Positions 51,201 through 58,911 of a stretch of 64,000 nt of DNA are shown in pieces. The notes beneath the pieces were generated by a model. That model made no database searches and was not told where the DNA came from. It was given only the letters and a program-made list of their open reading frames with translations. Numbering within the stretch: the stretch's first letter is position 1; the number at the start of each line of letters is the position of its first letter. Both the position numbers and the translations under genes were made by a program. This DNA is from a virus: the IMG/VR virus record IMGVR_UViG_3300028840_008184, positions 52,049-116,048 of that record, one strand, 5' to 3'.

Positions 51201-52011
51201 ATCTTTCCTCCACCAATCTTATAAGCTCTCTTTTAGAAAGTGAGCGAACACCTGCCGTATTATTTATTATCTTCGAAAAATCTATCGAGTTGATAATACT
51301 AACAAGCTCATCTGTTTCAAGCTCTTTAGACTTGATAAAGTAGTTGCTCTGCTCACTCATTTCGCTTATATTTACAAAAACTCTGCCGGTGCTTCCGCCT
51401 ACCCTTCTAACCGCAAAATCACAATCTTCCTTTGTCGCAAAATCAAACAAATCTGTGGTGATTTTGAGCTTAACTATCTCTCTTTCAACCTCTCTCCTTT
51501 CCCATATTTGGAAAGCACAAGGCACATCTATCTCCTCGCCTTCATATATGAAAGACCTTTTTGGTATATCTTCGTCATGTATTAGGTGGAAGCTTTTGTG
51601 AAGTCTATTTTGGACGCTTATTTTTCTAAAGGTTCTTGGAAGTATAAAAGCTATGTAAGTGGAGAACTCGGCAGCGTGGTTGAAAAATCTAACGGCAATG
51701 CTGGCGTTTCTCCCAAAAGGGGGATTACCAAAACAACAAACCTTCTCGCCATTTAGATTGGCGCCTTCTGGATGGAAGGCAAAGAAATCCATTTCAACAA
51801 TGGAGGGATGGGCGGGATACTTATCAATCGCTATGCAGTAGCCATCTATCTGTCGTGAAAAACTTCCATTTCCCGCTGATGGCTCAATGAACACATCTAT
51901 GTCGCTGATTTTGGATAGGATAGAAATTATGCATTTTCTTGCGACATCTACCTTGGTGTAGTATTTATCATGAACCGAATTGGTCTTATACTTTCTTTTT
52001 TCTTTAGTCAT
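51190..52011 (-). CDS. DNA methyltransferase, N6-adenine type
   Basis: A 273-residue class I SAM-dependent methyltransferase. EPSAGNGSF near residue 42 is SAM-binding motif I, and GNPPFG near 93 is the NPPF/Y catalytic motif IV of amino-methyltransferases acting on adenine (or N4-cytosine). No matching restriction enzyme is visible, so it more likely shields phage DNA from host restriction or marks it for regulation. The target sequence cannot be read from the gene. Confidence 0.88.
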   Translation of the reverse strand: MTKEKRKYKTNSVHDKYYTKVDVARKCIISILSKISDIDVFIEPSAGNGSFSRQIDGYCIAIDKYPAHPSIVEMDFFAFHPEGANLNGEKVCCFGNPPFGRNASIAVRFFNHAAEFSTYIAFILPRTFRKISVQNRLHKSFHLIHDEDIPKRSFIYEGEEIDVPCAFQIWERREVEREIVKLKITTDLFDFATKEDCDFAVRRVGGSTGRVFVNISEMSEQSNYFIKSKELETDELVSIINSIDFSKIINNTAGVRSLSKRELIRLVEERYDF

Positions 52012-52029
52012 GTCTTACAAATCTCGCTC

Positions 52030-52257
52030 CTATTGAGGTCCCGGCACGCCAAAAGCAGGCGTCTCCCGACCTCTATTGGGCACATTATCTTTGCCCCTTG
52101 GGCTGCTTGAAAAGGTGAAGTCGAAATTGAGCTTTCCGGATTCCAGAAGTTCCAGAAACTCATCCCAGCTCTCTTCTACCTTTTCGGCCATCTCCAGTTT
52201 CCCTTCTCTTACCAACTGGACGGTTAAGCCGTTTAAAAATTGAGCATACTTGTTCAT
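52030..52257 (-). CDS. Small unknown protein
   Basis: A 75-residue protein with a helical first half containing a REGKLEMAEKVEES motif, similar to the helical hairpins of the proteins near 1-2849. It ends in a Pro/Gly-rich tail. The ATG at 52257 follows GGAGG; an ATG at 52272 lies before that site. It is the first gene after the terminator and promoter-like motif at 52286-52381. Confidence 0.75.
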   Translation of the reverse strand: MNKYAQFLNGLTVQLVREGKLEMAEKVEESWDEFLELLESGKLNFDFTFSSSPRGKDNVPNRGRETPAFGVPGPQ

Positions 52258-52285
52258 TACAATCCTCCACATACCTATGAAGAAT

Positions 52286-52294
52286 TATTGATAG
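52286..52294 (-). promoter_or_regulatory. Promoter-like motif CTATCAATA
   Basis: The minus strand reads TAACCTATCAATAATTC, placed between a strong terminator and the ATG at 52257. Terminator-motif-gene order is what a promoter would show. A short ACCTAT/ATAGGT dyad overlaps it. Confidence 0.6.
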
Positions 52295-52324
52295 GTTATA
52301 ACTATTTGATTACTTTAAGAAAAC

Positions 52325-52381
52325 GCCTCCCAGCCCACTGGAGAAGGAGGTAAGGCTCTATGCCTTGGTGGGCTGGGAGGC
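52325..52381 (-). terminator. Strong terminator after the Cys-rich gene
   Basis: A perfect 14-bp stem, GCCTCCCAGCCCAC with GTGGGCTGGGAGGC, has a loop containing a smaller AAGGC/GCCTT hairpin and is followed by GTTTTCTT. It begins 7 bp after the stop at 52388. Confidence 0.88.
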
Positions 52382-52387
52382 TTTGGA

Positions 52388-52642
52388 TTACCAATCTCTA
52401 TCGCTACGCCTCTTTGCCGTGGTTGGCTCTTGCGGAACCCACTCTAGCCTCCAGCGAGGCTGTGGGGGCGGCTGTGGAACATATATCACTCTTGGGACAC
52501 ACTTCCAACACCAAGAATAATGACCGCCGCAATTCAAATCAGCGCCACAGGCGCTACAGTAATTAGTATATCGCCACCTATATGGGCAACAACCAGAGCA
52601 AGCAGTATAGGGACAGGAATAGCAATTATAGTTCAAATACAC
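52388..52642 (-). CDS. Small Cys-rich protein sharing a tail with the VWA protein
   Basis: An 84-residue protein from a GTG at 52642 with GGAGG six bases upstream. The first 50 residues hold about a dozen Cys in CxxC-type pairs (CYSC, CSGCC, CSAC, CWKC), probably a zinc fold. A Pro-rich part follows. It ends in KRRSDRDW, nearly the same as the VWA protein's KKRSNRDW. The two genes are 12 bp apart and probably act together. Confidence 0.78.
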   Translation of the reverse strand: MYLNYNCYSCPYTACSGCCPYRWRYTNYCSACGADLNCGGHYSWCWKCVPRVIYVPQPPPQPRWRLEWVPQEPTTAKRRSDRDW

Positions 52643-52654
52643 AATACACCTCCA

Positions 52655-54142
52655 TTACCAATCTCTATTTGACCTTTTCTTGCTACTTCCTTTCTCTTCC
52701 TTCTTTTCTTCCTCTTTATCTACAGCAATAGAAACACTGGGATCCGGATCTGAACTAACCATGATGCTGCCGTTCAGGTCATTGGGATATGCGCTGACTC
52801 CATTAACATCCCAGTCGTCGCCATCTCCAGCCGTAAAGCTATTTACCATGTCGTCCATAGCAGTATTGGATATAGCACCAGAGGTCTTAACTTCGGCTGC
52901 GTCAGAGCTGGAATAAGACATTACCCTTCCCTTCTTAAGGCCCTGTCTTACAGCTTTGGTAGTTCCGTGGGAAGCGTTATAACTTTCAGCACTAAGATAA
53001 TTTACACCTACACTATTAACCAAGCCCTTAACGCCTTCATCACTTATGCTATTGAAACAATCGAGCATTACGCCTCGGGCACCTTCATAGTTTCCCATTC
53101 TGGCGTAGATTTCTGCCTGATCTTGAGCCCGACCAGCGAGCAGTCTATCTCTGTGCTTCACAACATCAGCATCTTCCTCGGTTGGTTCCTCGTCAGCCTT
53201 ACAAAACTTCACCTTTACCGCCATAGTTTTAAGATCTTGCTTGCTGCCTTCCTTGTCTGTATAGCTTACATCAACCTTGAAGGCATTAACCTTACGAGGC
53301 AGCGGCTTCTCAACCTCATTCAGCTGAACCTTGGCCACGATATATTTGCTCTCTTCGCCAAGAATATCCTGAAGTTGAACGGTCGTGACGCCCTTATCCT
53401 CTACAACATCTTCGTCATTGAGAATCTCAAGAACCTTGTTGTTCTTGTCTGGAGAAATCTTGACGCTGATGTTCTGGGCATAGGTGCTCATCAGGCCACC
53501 CAGTTCGCGAGCGAACGCGGCCATGGCTGTGTCTGGAGAGTCGATAAAGGCGTAATTCCCACCGCATTTGTTTGCGATGTCCGCCAGAAGCTCCTGGTCG
53601 CAGTCATTTCCAAAGCCAAAGGCAGAAATAGAAGCTCTGCCCTTTTGCTTTTCAGCAGCTTCCAGTAGGTTTCTACCTGTGATTCCAACATTAGCGTGTC
53701 CATCCGTGAAAAGTATGACTCTCAAGATAAACTTATCTGGAAGATCAAGCTTGTTAATCCACTCAAGTGCCTGGAACAAACCTCCGGACATATTGGTGCA
53801 TGAGCCAGCGTGTAGCTCATCAACCATCTTCTTGAGATTATCTTTTTGTTCTTGTGTAATTTCGCGAGGTTCTGCGATAGGATGAACAAATGAATCAAAG
53901 CTCACAAGACCGGCGAAATCGCCAGGCGCAAGGTGATTCATAAGCTTACGGCAAGCTTTACGAACATAATCAATCTTTTGACCAGACATAGAACCACTTA
54001 CATCCAAGACCGGTAGGACGCAGATCGGCGCTCTGTCTTTTTCCCAGTCTACCTTTGGTGCCTTGAGTTCTACTAACAGGTGGGTTTCGTTATTTCTATC
54101 GTGGGCGTACTTATCCTTAGCAAGTTTTCCTTTTAATTCCAT
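52655..54142 (-). CDS. von Willebrand factor A domain protein
   Basis: A 495-residue protein. Residues about 38-230 form a VWA domain with a complete metal site: DVSGS (D47, S49, S51), a Thr in SCTNMSGG and Asp in FTDGHAN. Beta-rich and helical domains follow, then an acidic, disordered tail ending KKRSNRDW. The layout resembles bacterial VWA proteins of the inter-alpha-trypsin-inhibitor type. No MoxR ATPase partner is next to it. GGAGG precedes the ATG. It may mediate protein binding or virion assembly; the partner is likely the Cys-rich product. Confidence 0.88.
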   Translation of the reverse strand: MELKGKLAKDKYAHDRNNETHLLVELKAPKVDWEKDRAPICVLPVLDVSGSMSGQKIDYVRKACRKLMNHLAPGDFAGLVSFDSFVHPIAEPREITQEQKDNLKKMVDELHAGSCTNMSGGLFQALEWINKLDLPDKFILRVILFTDGHANVGITGRNLLEAAEKQKGRASISAFGFGNDCDQELLADIANKCGGNYAFIDSPDTAMAAFARELGGLMSTYAQNISVKISPDKNNKVLEILNDEDVVEDKGVTTVQLQDILGEESKYIVAKVQLNEVEKPLPRKVNAFKVDVSYTDKEGSKQDLKTMAVKVKFCKADEEPTEEDADVVKHRDRLLAGRAQDQAEIYARMGNYEGARGVMLDCFNSISDEGVKGLVNSVGVNYLSAESYNASHGTTKAVRQGLKKGRVMSYSSSDAAEVKTSGAISNTAMDDMVNSFTAGDGDDWDVNGVSAYPNDLNGSIMVSSDPDPSVSIAVDKEEEKKEEKGSSKKRSNRDW

Positions 54143-54151
54143 TTTTTCCTC

Positions 54152-54316
54152 CTAATGGGGTTTCACATTGACGTTAAATTCTAACCGCCGCGACGTGGAG
54201 GAGGACCGCCTCCCAAAATCGTGGCGAAATTCTATAGGTCCATCGTGCCTGCGCCACCCCAAAAAAAGGCCCAAAGGATCAACCTGCGGCTTTGGGGAGC
54301 CAAAAGAAGCACCCAT
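54152..54316 (-). CDS. Possible small protein in the VWA leader
   Basis: A 54-codon frame from the ATG at 54316 to a TAG that overlaps the ribosome site of the VWA gene. It begins MGASFGSPKPQVDP and continues with GWRRHDGPIEF. It has no ribosome site and its start lies 10 bp after a promoter-like motif, so it would be nearly leaderless. The segment also folds into hairpins, including a terminator-like one. It may be a real small gene or a structured leader; I lean only slightly to coding. Confidence 0.4.
   Translation of the reverse strand: MGASFGSPKPQVDPLGLFLGWRRHDGPIEFRHDFGRRSSSTSRRLEFNVNVKPH
54261..54296 (-). terminator. Terminator-like hairpin in the VWA leader
   Basis: CCCAAAG (54296-54290) pairs with CTTTGGG (54276-54270) and is followed by CC and seven T residues (54267-54261). 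It lies 45 bp after the stop at 54342 but also downstream of the promoter-like motif, so it could end the upstream unit or attenuate transcription into the VWA gene. Confidence 0.65.
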
Positions 54317-54325
54317 ATGTTAGAT

Positions 54326-54334
54326 TATTGATAG
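54326..54334 (-). promoter_or_regulatory. Promoter-like motif CTATCAATA
   Basis: The minus strand reads CAATCTATCAATAATCTAAC just after the stop at 54342. It would drive the VWA and Cys-rich genes through the leader at 54143-54325. Confidence 0.55.
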
Positions 54335-54341
54335 ATTGATG

Positions 54342-54599
54342 CTACTTTCTGCCGCACCAAACATCATTTACGGCTTTTTTGAGTTCATCTTCTTCCATTT
54401 CACACCAACCAATTCCGGGGCCCTGCCCACAGAACAATATGAACCAACCATATTCCGGATGATGAGCAATTCCCTCTGGTGAGCCATCATTACATAGCTT
54501 ATCTCTTACATATTGGGGCACCTCATCATATTTTTCGGGCGAGATCATATGCCCTTCAAGCATACCTGCGAAATATTGTAATCTTTCTGGATCAAACAT
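54342..54599 (-). CDS. Small unknown protein
   Basis: An 85-residue acidic protein (MFDPERLQYFAGMLEG...). It contains CGQGPGIGWCEMEEDEL and WCGRK at the end. No family is recognised. TAGGA precedes the ATG. It is the last gene of the nucleotide-metabolism unit. Confidence 0.78.
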   Translation of the reverse strand: MFDPERLQYFAGMLEGHMISPEKYDEVPQYVRDKLCNDGSPEGIAHHPEYGWFILFCGQGPGIGWCEMEEDELKKAVNDVWCGRK

Positions 54600-54603
54600 T
54601 TTC

Positions 54604-54960
54604 CTACTTTCTTTTCAACCAATACACTTTTGCCCAATCTTCCAGAGCACCGAAAATACCTTTGATTGCTTCTTCATCCGTAGAATAAAAGCCCCAAAAA
54701 TCCATGTGCCTCAAGACGCCGCCTTTTTCTATATTAGAGGTGCCCATCCCCCATTTTCCACCCCAGCAAGCTATACTTACTGATGGATCATTAAAAATGG
54801 ACACATAGGGAGCAAGAGGAGAATTCTTCTCTTCCTCCGTTCTAAAATCCCAGCTATAAAAAGAGCCCTTGTCTTCTGTCGGCTCGGGGATGTCATATTT
54901 GTCCATGAACATTCGCATCGCTTCCATCGCAATCCAGTGATCCGAATTAACTACCTTCAT
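54604..54960 (-). CDS. Small unknown protein
   Basis: A 118-residue Trp-rich alpha/beta protein (MKVVNSDHWIAMEAM...). TAGGAG precedes the ATG. No family is recognised; it lies 4 bp upstream of the next gene in the same unit. Confidence 0.78.
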   Translation of the reverse strand: MKVVNSDHWIAMEAMRMFMDKYDIPEPTEDKGSFYSWDFRTEEEKNSPLAPYVSIFNDPSVSIACWGGKWGMGTSNIEKGGVLRHMDFWGFYSTDEEAIKGIFGALEDWAKVYWLKRK

Positions 54961-54968
54961 TATTGCTC

Positions 54969-55388
54969 CTAATATATAAAACGGGCTGTTTTATATGTGT
55001 TCTTATTGTCGAGGTGCTCGCGACACATAGGAACCAAAAATCTCGTATTTGGAATTGTGGGCTCAAAATATAGACGATGGATGTAGCAACACTTTATCTC
55101 TTCATCAGTCATCGTTTTAGCTTCTTCTTTGTAGAACCAATCGCAGGCGAATACATCCAGGTGCCAATCCTCACCTTCCATGACAGCCACATGCACCCAA
55201 TTCTCAATTCTCACGCCAGCTTCTTCCTCGAACTCTCTAATCATGGCTTCTTCCGGCGTCTCATCTTCTTCAACATGGCCGCCAATCCCGTTCATAAGCC
55301 CTGCTTGCCATTCTGGACGTGTCTTCTTGATCAAATAAACCAAATCGTGTGCTGGGAAACAAAAACCTACGACCATTTTCTTTTTCAT
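54969..55388 (-). CDS. NUDIX hydrolase
   Basis: A 139-residue protein with a full NUDIX box, GGHVEEDETPEEAMIREFEE near residues 36-56 (GX5EX7REUXEEXGU). It would cleave a nucleoside diphosphate linked to another group, such as an oxidised dNTP or NAD-like compound. In this neighbourhood of dUTPase and dCMP deaminase, pool cleaning is the simplest role. It starts within the dUTPase stop codon region. Confidence 0.9.
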   Translation of the reverse strand: MKKKMVVGFCFPAHDLVYLIKKTRPEWQAGLMNGIGGHVEEDETPEEAMIREFEEEAGVRIENWVHVAVMEGEDWHLDVFACDWFYKEEAKTMTDEEIKCCYIHRLYFEPTIPNTRFLVPMCREHLDNKNTYKTARFIY

Positions 55389-55840
55389 TTATCACCTGTC
55401 GATCCAATTCCACCCTCGCCTCTATCAGTTTCACTGACTTCTTCAGTCTCTATTACTTGCATCTGGACTACGGGAGCAATTACAATTTGAGCTATTCTCA
55501 TACCATCTTCGACTGTAAAATCTTGGCCAGAGTGGTTGATAAGCCCAATCATCAGCTCCCCGCGATAATCACTATCTATTGTTCCAGGAGAGTTGATTAC
55601 AGTGATGCCCTTCTTTATGGCCATTCCGGATCTTGGCCTCACCTGAACCTCAAATCCATATGGAATATCAAGAACCAAACCAGTTGGGATCATTGTCCTC
55701 TCACCAGGCTCAAGCACTCTCATGTGTCCATAGGGCTCATTACTATCCAAACAAGCAGATACATCCATGCCAGAAGCTCGCTCGCTCATATATTTGGGGA
55801 GCTTAGCTCCTGGTCTAATCCTCTTAATGTATAGAGCCAT
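55385..55840 (-). CDS. dut: dUTP diphosphatase
   Basis: A 151-residue trimeric-type dUTPase that makes dUMP and keeps uracil out of DNA. All five motifs are present: ASGMDVSA, RPRSGMAIKKG, NSPGTIDSDYRGE, RIAQIVIAPV and RGEGGIGSTG. The ATG at 55840 has AAAGG upstream and leaves 25 bp after the HD gene. It complements the dCMP deaminase and uracil glycosylase in this cluster. Confidence 0.96.
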   Translation of the reverse strand: MALYIKRIRPGAKLPKYMSERASGMDVSACLDSNEPYGHMRVLEPGERTMIPTGLVLDIPYGFEVQVRPRSGMAIKKGITVINSPGTIDSDYRGELMIGLINHSGQDFTVEDGMRIAQIVIAPVVQMQVIETEEVSETDRGEGGIGSTGDK

Positions 55841-55865
55841 AGTTTTATACCTTTCAACAATAGAC

Positions 55866-56576
55866 CTAACCATGATCCCTATCTCCTCTCGTCATATAAA
55901 TCATATTATGACATTGATGAAAATCGATATTATGACACTGCATCACCACAGAGTCATAAGGCCACGACAAAGAAAACTGCTTTTTACCTGGAACTTCCAG
56001 GAATGGACCATAATGAAATCTGACCGCCTTGAGTATCATAGACAAGTTATTATCACCAATCTGGTTTGTTTTATTTTCAATAGCCAGTTTGTTGAATTCT
56101 GCGGCAAGCATTACCAACTGCCTATAGCCAATTTCAGGATGTTCTTTTGTGGTCTTAGGATTTCCAAGAAGCTGGGGATCTAAACCCCAATCATCAACCA
56201 TTTTTTGTGTGATTCTGTGTATATCCCCCTCTGGACCACAACGCCATCCATCATGAAGAATAAGAGCGGAATACAATTGATCTTTCTGTCTCTGTGTCCA
56301 GTGATCCTTAAACTGATGATCGCAGACCTGGCGAGCTATGTATAAACAAGCAAGCACATGATCAATTAAGCTTTCTCCAGCTCCGTGGTTAATCTGTGTA
56401 GTTGAAGCCGGAAGTGTCCAGAAATACTCTGGTAAGTGTAAAATCGCGAACTCTGTAAATTCGCGAATAGGATTGGTCTTGATTTTCTTGAGATATTTCT
56501 CAAACACCTTCAACTTCATTTCTTTAGTAGCTTCACCAAGCGCTTTCATGTTTTTAAGCATTTCTTCATTGGTCAT
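55866..56576 (-). CDS. HD-domain phosphohydrolase
   Basis: A 236-residue all-helical protein with H73 in LIDHV and H108-D109 in ALILHDGW. Later His residues (KEHPEIGY, FHYGPF) fit the HD metal site. HD enzymes of this size cleave nucleotides or cyclic and alarmone signals. In this cluster a dNTP- or dNMP-directed role is likely, though degradation of a host defence signal is also possible. Confidence 0.82.
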   Translation of the reverse strand: MTNEEMLKNMKALGEATKEMKLKVFEKYLKKIKTNPIREFTEFAILHLPEYFWTLPASTTQINHGAGESLIDHVLACLYIARQVCDHQFKDHWTQRQKDQLYSALILHDGWRCGPEGDIHRITQKMVDDWGLDPQLLGNPKTTKEHPEIGYRQLVMLAAEFNKLAIENKTNQIGDNNLSMILKAVRFHYGPFLEVPGKKQFSLSWPYDSVVMQCHNIDFHQCHNMIYMTRGDRDHG

Positions 56577-57081
56577 TTGGAGACCTCATGAACTTAATTG
56601 CCTCCCAACATTCGGGCGCCTTGAGGGCCATACCGAATTGGGAATATTCTGGAAGAAGCCGCTCATCATCATCAAAAAAGATGAAAGAGGCTTTTGGATA
56701 CATCCTTAGGACAGTATTCCTGAACACATTCAGCTTGCATTCCACTGGTCCAGACAAATCTCCATCCTCCCTCATGATTAGAGGGACAGAATCAAAGATG
56801 TCCAGATGGTTCTTAAGCCATACTCGCGTAGCATCACGAGCCCTGCTTGAGCGGCCAGTTAGGAACACAATCTTGGCCTTACATCTACGCGCCAGTTCGG
56901 GCAGAATCTCTGCTCCGGGAATCAAGCCATCCTTCTTAATCTCAACTGACCGAGTAAATTCATCAATATGCTCGTCAGTCCAATGATTCTGGCTGTCCAA
57001 TTTATACTTTTTTGTAATTTCATCAACGCGATCCTGTGTATCAGCCACGGTTCCGTCAATATCCACGACAAAAATCAACAT
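56566..57081 (-). CDS. HAD-family phosphatase, polynucleotide 3'-phosphatase-like
   Basis: A 171-residue HAD hydrolase. DIDGT (D7, D9) is motif I, FLTGRSS is motif II and FIFFDDDE is motif IV. The layout resembles the 3'-phosphatase part of T4 polynucleotide kinase without the kinase. It could repair DNA or RNA 3' ends or act on a nucleotide. The ATG at 57081 follows GGAGGA; an ATG at 57087 is in frame. Confidence 0.85.
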   Translation of the reverse strand: MLIFVVDIDGTVADTQDRVDEITKKYKLDSQNHWTDEHIDEFTRSVEIKKDGLIPGAEILPELARRCKAKIVFLTGRSSRARDATRVWLKNHLDIFDSVPLIMREDGDLSGPVECKLNVFRNTVLRMYPKASFIFFDDDERLLPEYSQFGMALKAPECWEAIKFMRSPNDQ

Positions 57082-57083
57082 AA

Positions 57084-57410
57084 TCATTCCTCCTCAATTA
57101 ATTCCAGGCGCAAAAACAAACCACACTTGGCATGCATCACGCAAAACTCCTCCATCCGACGGAAAGTTTTTTCCTCAAATACAGGTTTTCCTCTAATACT
57201 AAACTTTTCCTGGATATTCCAGATTGCTGTATGGATGTTGGAGTAGATAGGTCTATCGAATAGTTTAAAATGGGAGTCGAGATAGTTGGAAATATCTGCG
57301 TTTCTTGGAGTTTCCCTCGTTAGATCTAATATCTGGTTGGAGATCGCACCACAGGTGGTAAAATCATCTTCGGTTCGTCCCCAACATCCTAAAACTAAAA
57401 TTATTTTCAT
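57084..57410 (-). CDS. Small unknown protein
   Basis: A 108-residue protein (MKIILVLGCWGRTEDDF...) with an N-terminal beta strand followed by a Gly-rich turn. It overlaps the dCMP deaminase stop by one base and the HAD start by 4 bp or less. No family is recognised. Confidence 0.78.
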   Translation of the reverse strand: MKIILVLGCWGRTEDDFTTCGAISNQILDLTRETPRNADISNYLDSHFKLFDRPIYSNIHTAIWNIQEKFSIRGKPVFEEKTFRRMEEFCVMHAKCGLFLRLELIEEE

Positions 57411-57901
57411 TAATCATTTTTTCTCAAGTTTATTTCTATGGGTTCCACATTTGAATTAAACTCAATATATTCAACTCCAGCCAAGTCAAAGATTTTGCGG
57501 GCAGCCACAGTGAAATCTCGGTCATGATAATGATCATTCAAATAGAATATGCGACTTATTCCTGCCTGAACTACCATCTTGGCGCATTCATTACAGGGAA
57601 ATAAAGTAATATAAAGAGTGGAACCTCCCAGATCATTTCTGTTGCTATTCATTATTGCATTCTCTTCAGCATGAACAACATAAGCATATTTGGTTTCTAA
57701 AAAATCACCCACCTTTCCCCAAGGCAAATCATCATCGTCGCACCCGTTTGGAAACCCATTATAGCCCACGGCCAGAACTCTATTATTGGGGCCAACTATA
57801 CAGGCACCCACCTGTGTGGTGGGATCCTTTGAACGCATGGCTGAAAGCTTAGCCAGGGCCATGAAGTAATCACTCCACCGCAAATAGTCTTCTCTTTTCA
57901 T
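57410..57901 (-). CDS. dCMP deaminase
   Basis: A 163-residue zinc-dependent cytidine/deoxycytidylate deaminase. HAEE (H77, E79) and PCNEC (C103, C106) bind zinc and supply the catalytic Glu. NNRVLAVGYNGFPNGC is the substrate and allosteric-site strand of the dCMP deaminase family. It makes dUMP from dCMP for thymidylate synthesis, or provides uracil for hypermodified bases. Confidence 0.95.
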   Translation of the reverse strand: MKREDYLRWSDYFMALAKLSAMRSKDPTTQVGACIVGPNNRVLAVGYNGFPNGCDDDDLPWGKVGDFLETKYAYVVHAEENAIMNSNRNDLGGSTLYITLFPCNECAKMVVQAGISRIFYLNDHYHDRDFTVAARKIFDLAGVEYIEFNSNVEPIEINLRKND

Positions 57902-58473
57902 CTCTCTTGCTCCGGTTCGTCTATTTCCTCTCCAAAATATTCCATAAACACATTCACGAACTCCTCGTCTTCCGCCTCATCCTCAAGCCAAGATTTAAAG
58001 TCTTTAAGGTCGAACTTAATTTGATCTAACTTCTTCTTGGCTGGCTGTTCTATTGGGGTGGTCAGAGCCCTGCGAATCAATGCCTCTATAGCCTGAGTTA
58101 TTCTTTCGGAGATCTCACCATAACCATATCCTCCGTAGCTTCGATAAAAAGAATGAAGGGGGATCTCACTAATAAGAGCCCCATCTCCTCTCTCATATTT
58201 CATTATCAAAACGGGCTCGGAGTATGGATGTCTTCCATCAACATAAACCTCTATCATTTCTTCGGGGATTCCAAAATGATGTATAAAAACACCCTTAATG
58301 GCGTTTGTAAGTTCCCTGAAATCTGAAGAGATGAAATTGAAAGCGTCTAAATTCACACCAAAACTTGGATAGGGGTGCCCAAACATATCATTGCGCCTCC
58401 TATCATAATGTCGAAGGTCGTAATCATCTATCACGGGCATAACGCCTGGCGGAAAAAAATCTCTCGAAGCCAT
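57898..58473 (-). CDS. Unknown protein
   Basis: A 191-residue protein with an acidic C-terminal tail and a Gly/Tyr-rich stretch (SYGGYGYGE). No family is recognised. It overlaps the dCMP deaminase start by 4 bp, so it is part of the nucleotide cluster. Confidence 0.8.
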   Translation of the reverse strand: MASRDFFPPGVMPVIDDYDLRHYDRRRNDMFGHPYPSFGVNLDAFNFISSDFRELTNAIKGVFIHHFGIPEEMIEVYVDGRHPYSEPVLIMKYERGDGALISEIPLHSFYRSYGGYGYGEISERITQAIEALIRRALTTPIEQPAKKKLDQIKFDLKDFKSWLEDEAEDEEFVNVFMEYFGEEIDEPEQER

Positions 58474-58482
58474 ACTATCTTC

Positions 58483-58902
58483 CTATAAAAGTTGCAATTT
58501 TTTCAAGTATTTAGGGACATTTTCCCTTTTGATGGGAACCACTCCCATGCAAGTCAGCGTAGTTCCATCGTTTTCTTCAGGTTCCAAAGCCGTGAGGCAC
58601 CGATCATATATTAATTTAGTTCTTATTTTGTCTTCGTCAAGCTTCTTTTTGAAATTTAGCAACTTTTCCTTTGATTTCACATAGACAACAAGCTTGGTGA
58701 AGCGCCCTTGGAGCCACATTTGAACCCAAGGTGACTTGATTAATTCAATTTCACCTGACACAAAATTAGGCATATTTTCTAGTATCGCGCCCAACGAAGC
58801 GTGGGCCACTTGAGCGGCAGTTTTGCCTATGCCCATCTGTTCAATCAGGTCTTTGCGAACCACGATATACTGAACACACTCATTTCTATCTACTTCTTCC
58901 AT
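58483..58902 (-). CDS. pth2: Peptidyl-tRNA hydrolase Pth2-type
   Basis: A 139-residue Pth2-family protein. GIGKTAAQVAHASLGA near residues 25-40 is the nucleotide/tRNA-binding signature, and the LTCMGVVPI strand closes the sheet. Pth2 frees tRNAs from stalled peptidyl-tRNA and is mainly archaeal and eukaryotic; bacteria use Pth1. A phage copy may rescue tRNAs during heavy late translation. Some related domains act on other substrates, so the reaction is probable, not proven. Confidence 0.82.
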   Translation of the reverse strand: MEEVDRNECVQYIVVRKDLIEQMGIGKTAAQVAHASLGAILENMPNFVSGEIELIKSPWVQMWLQGRFTKLVVYVKSKEKLLNFKKKLDEDKIRTKLIYDRCLTALEPEENDGTTLTCMGVVPIKRENVPKYLKKLQLL

Positions 58903-58911
58903 CTTAAAACC

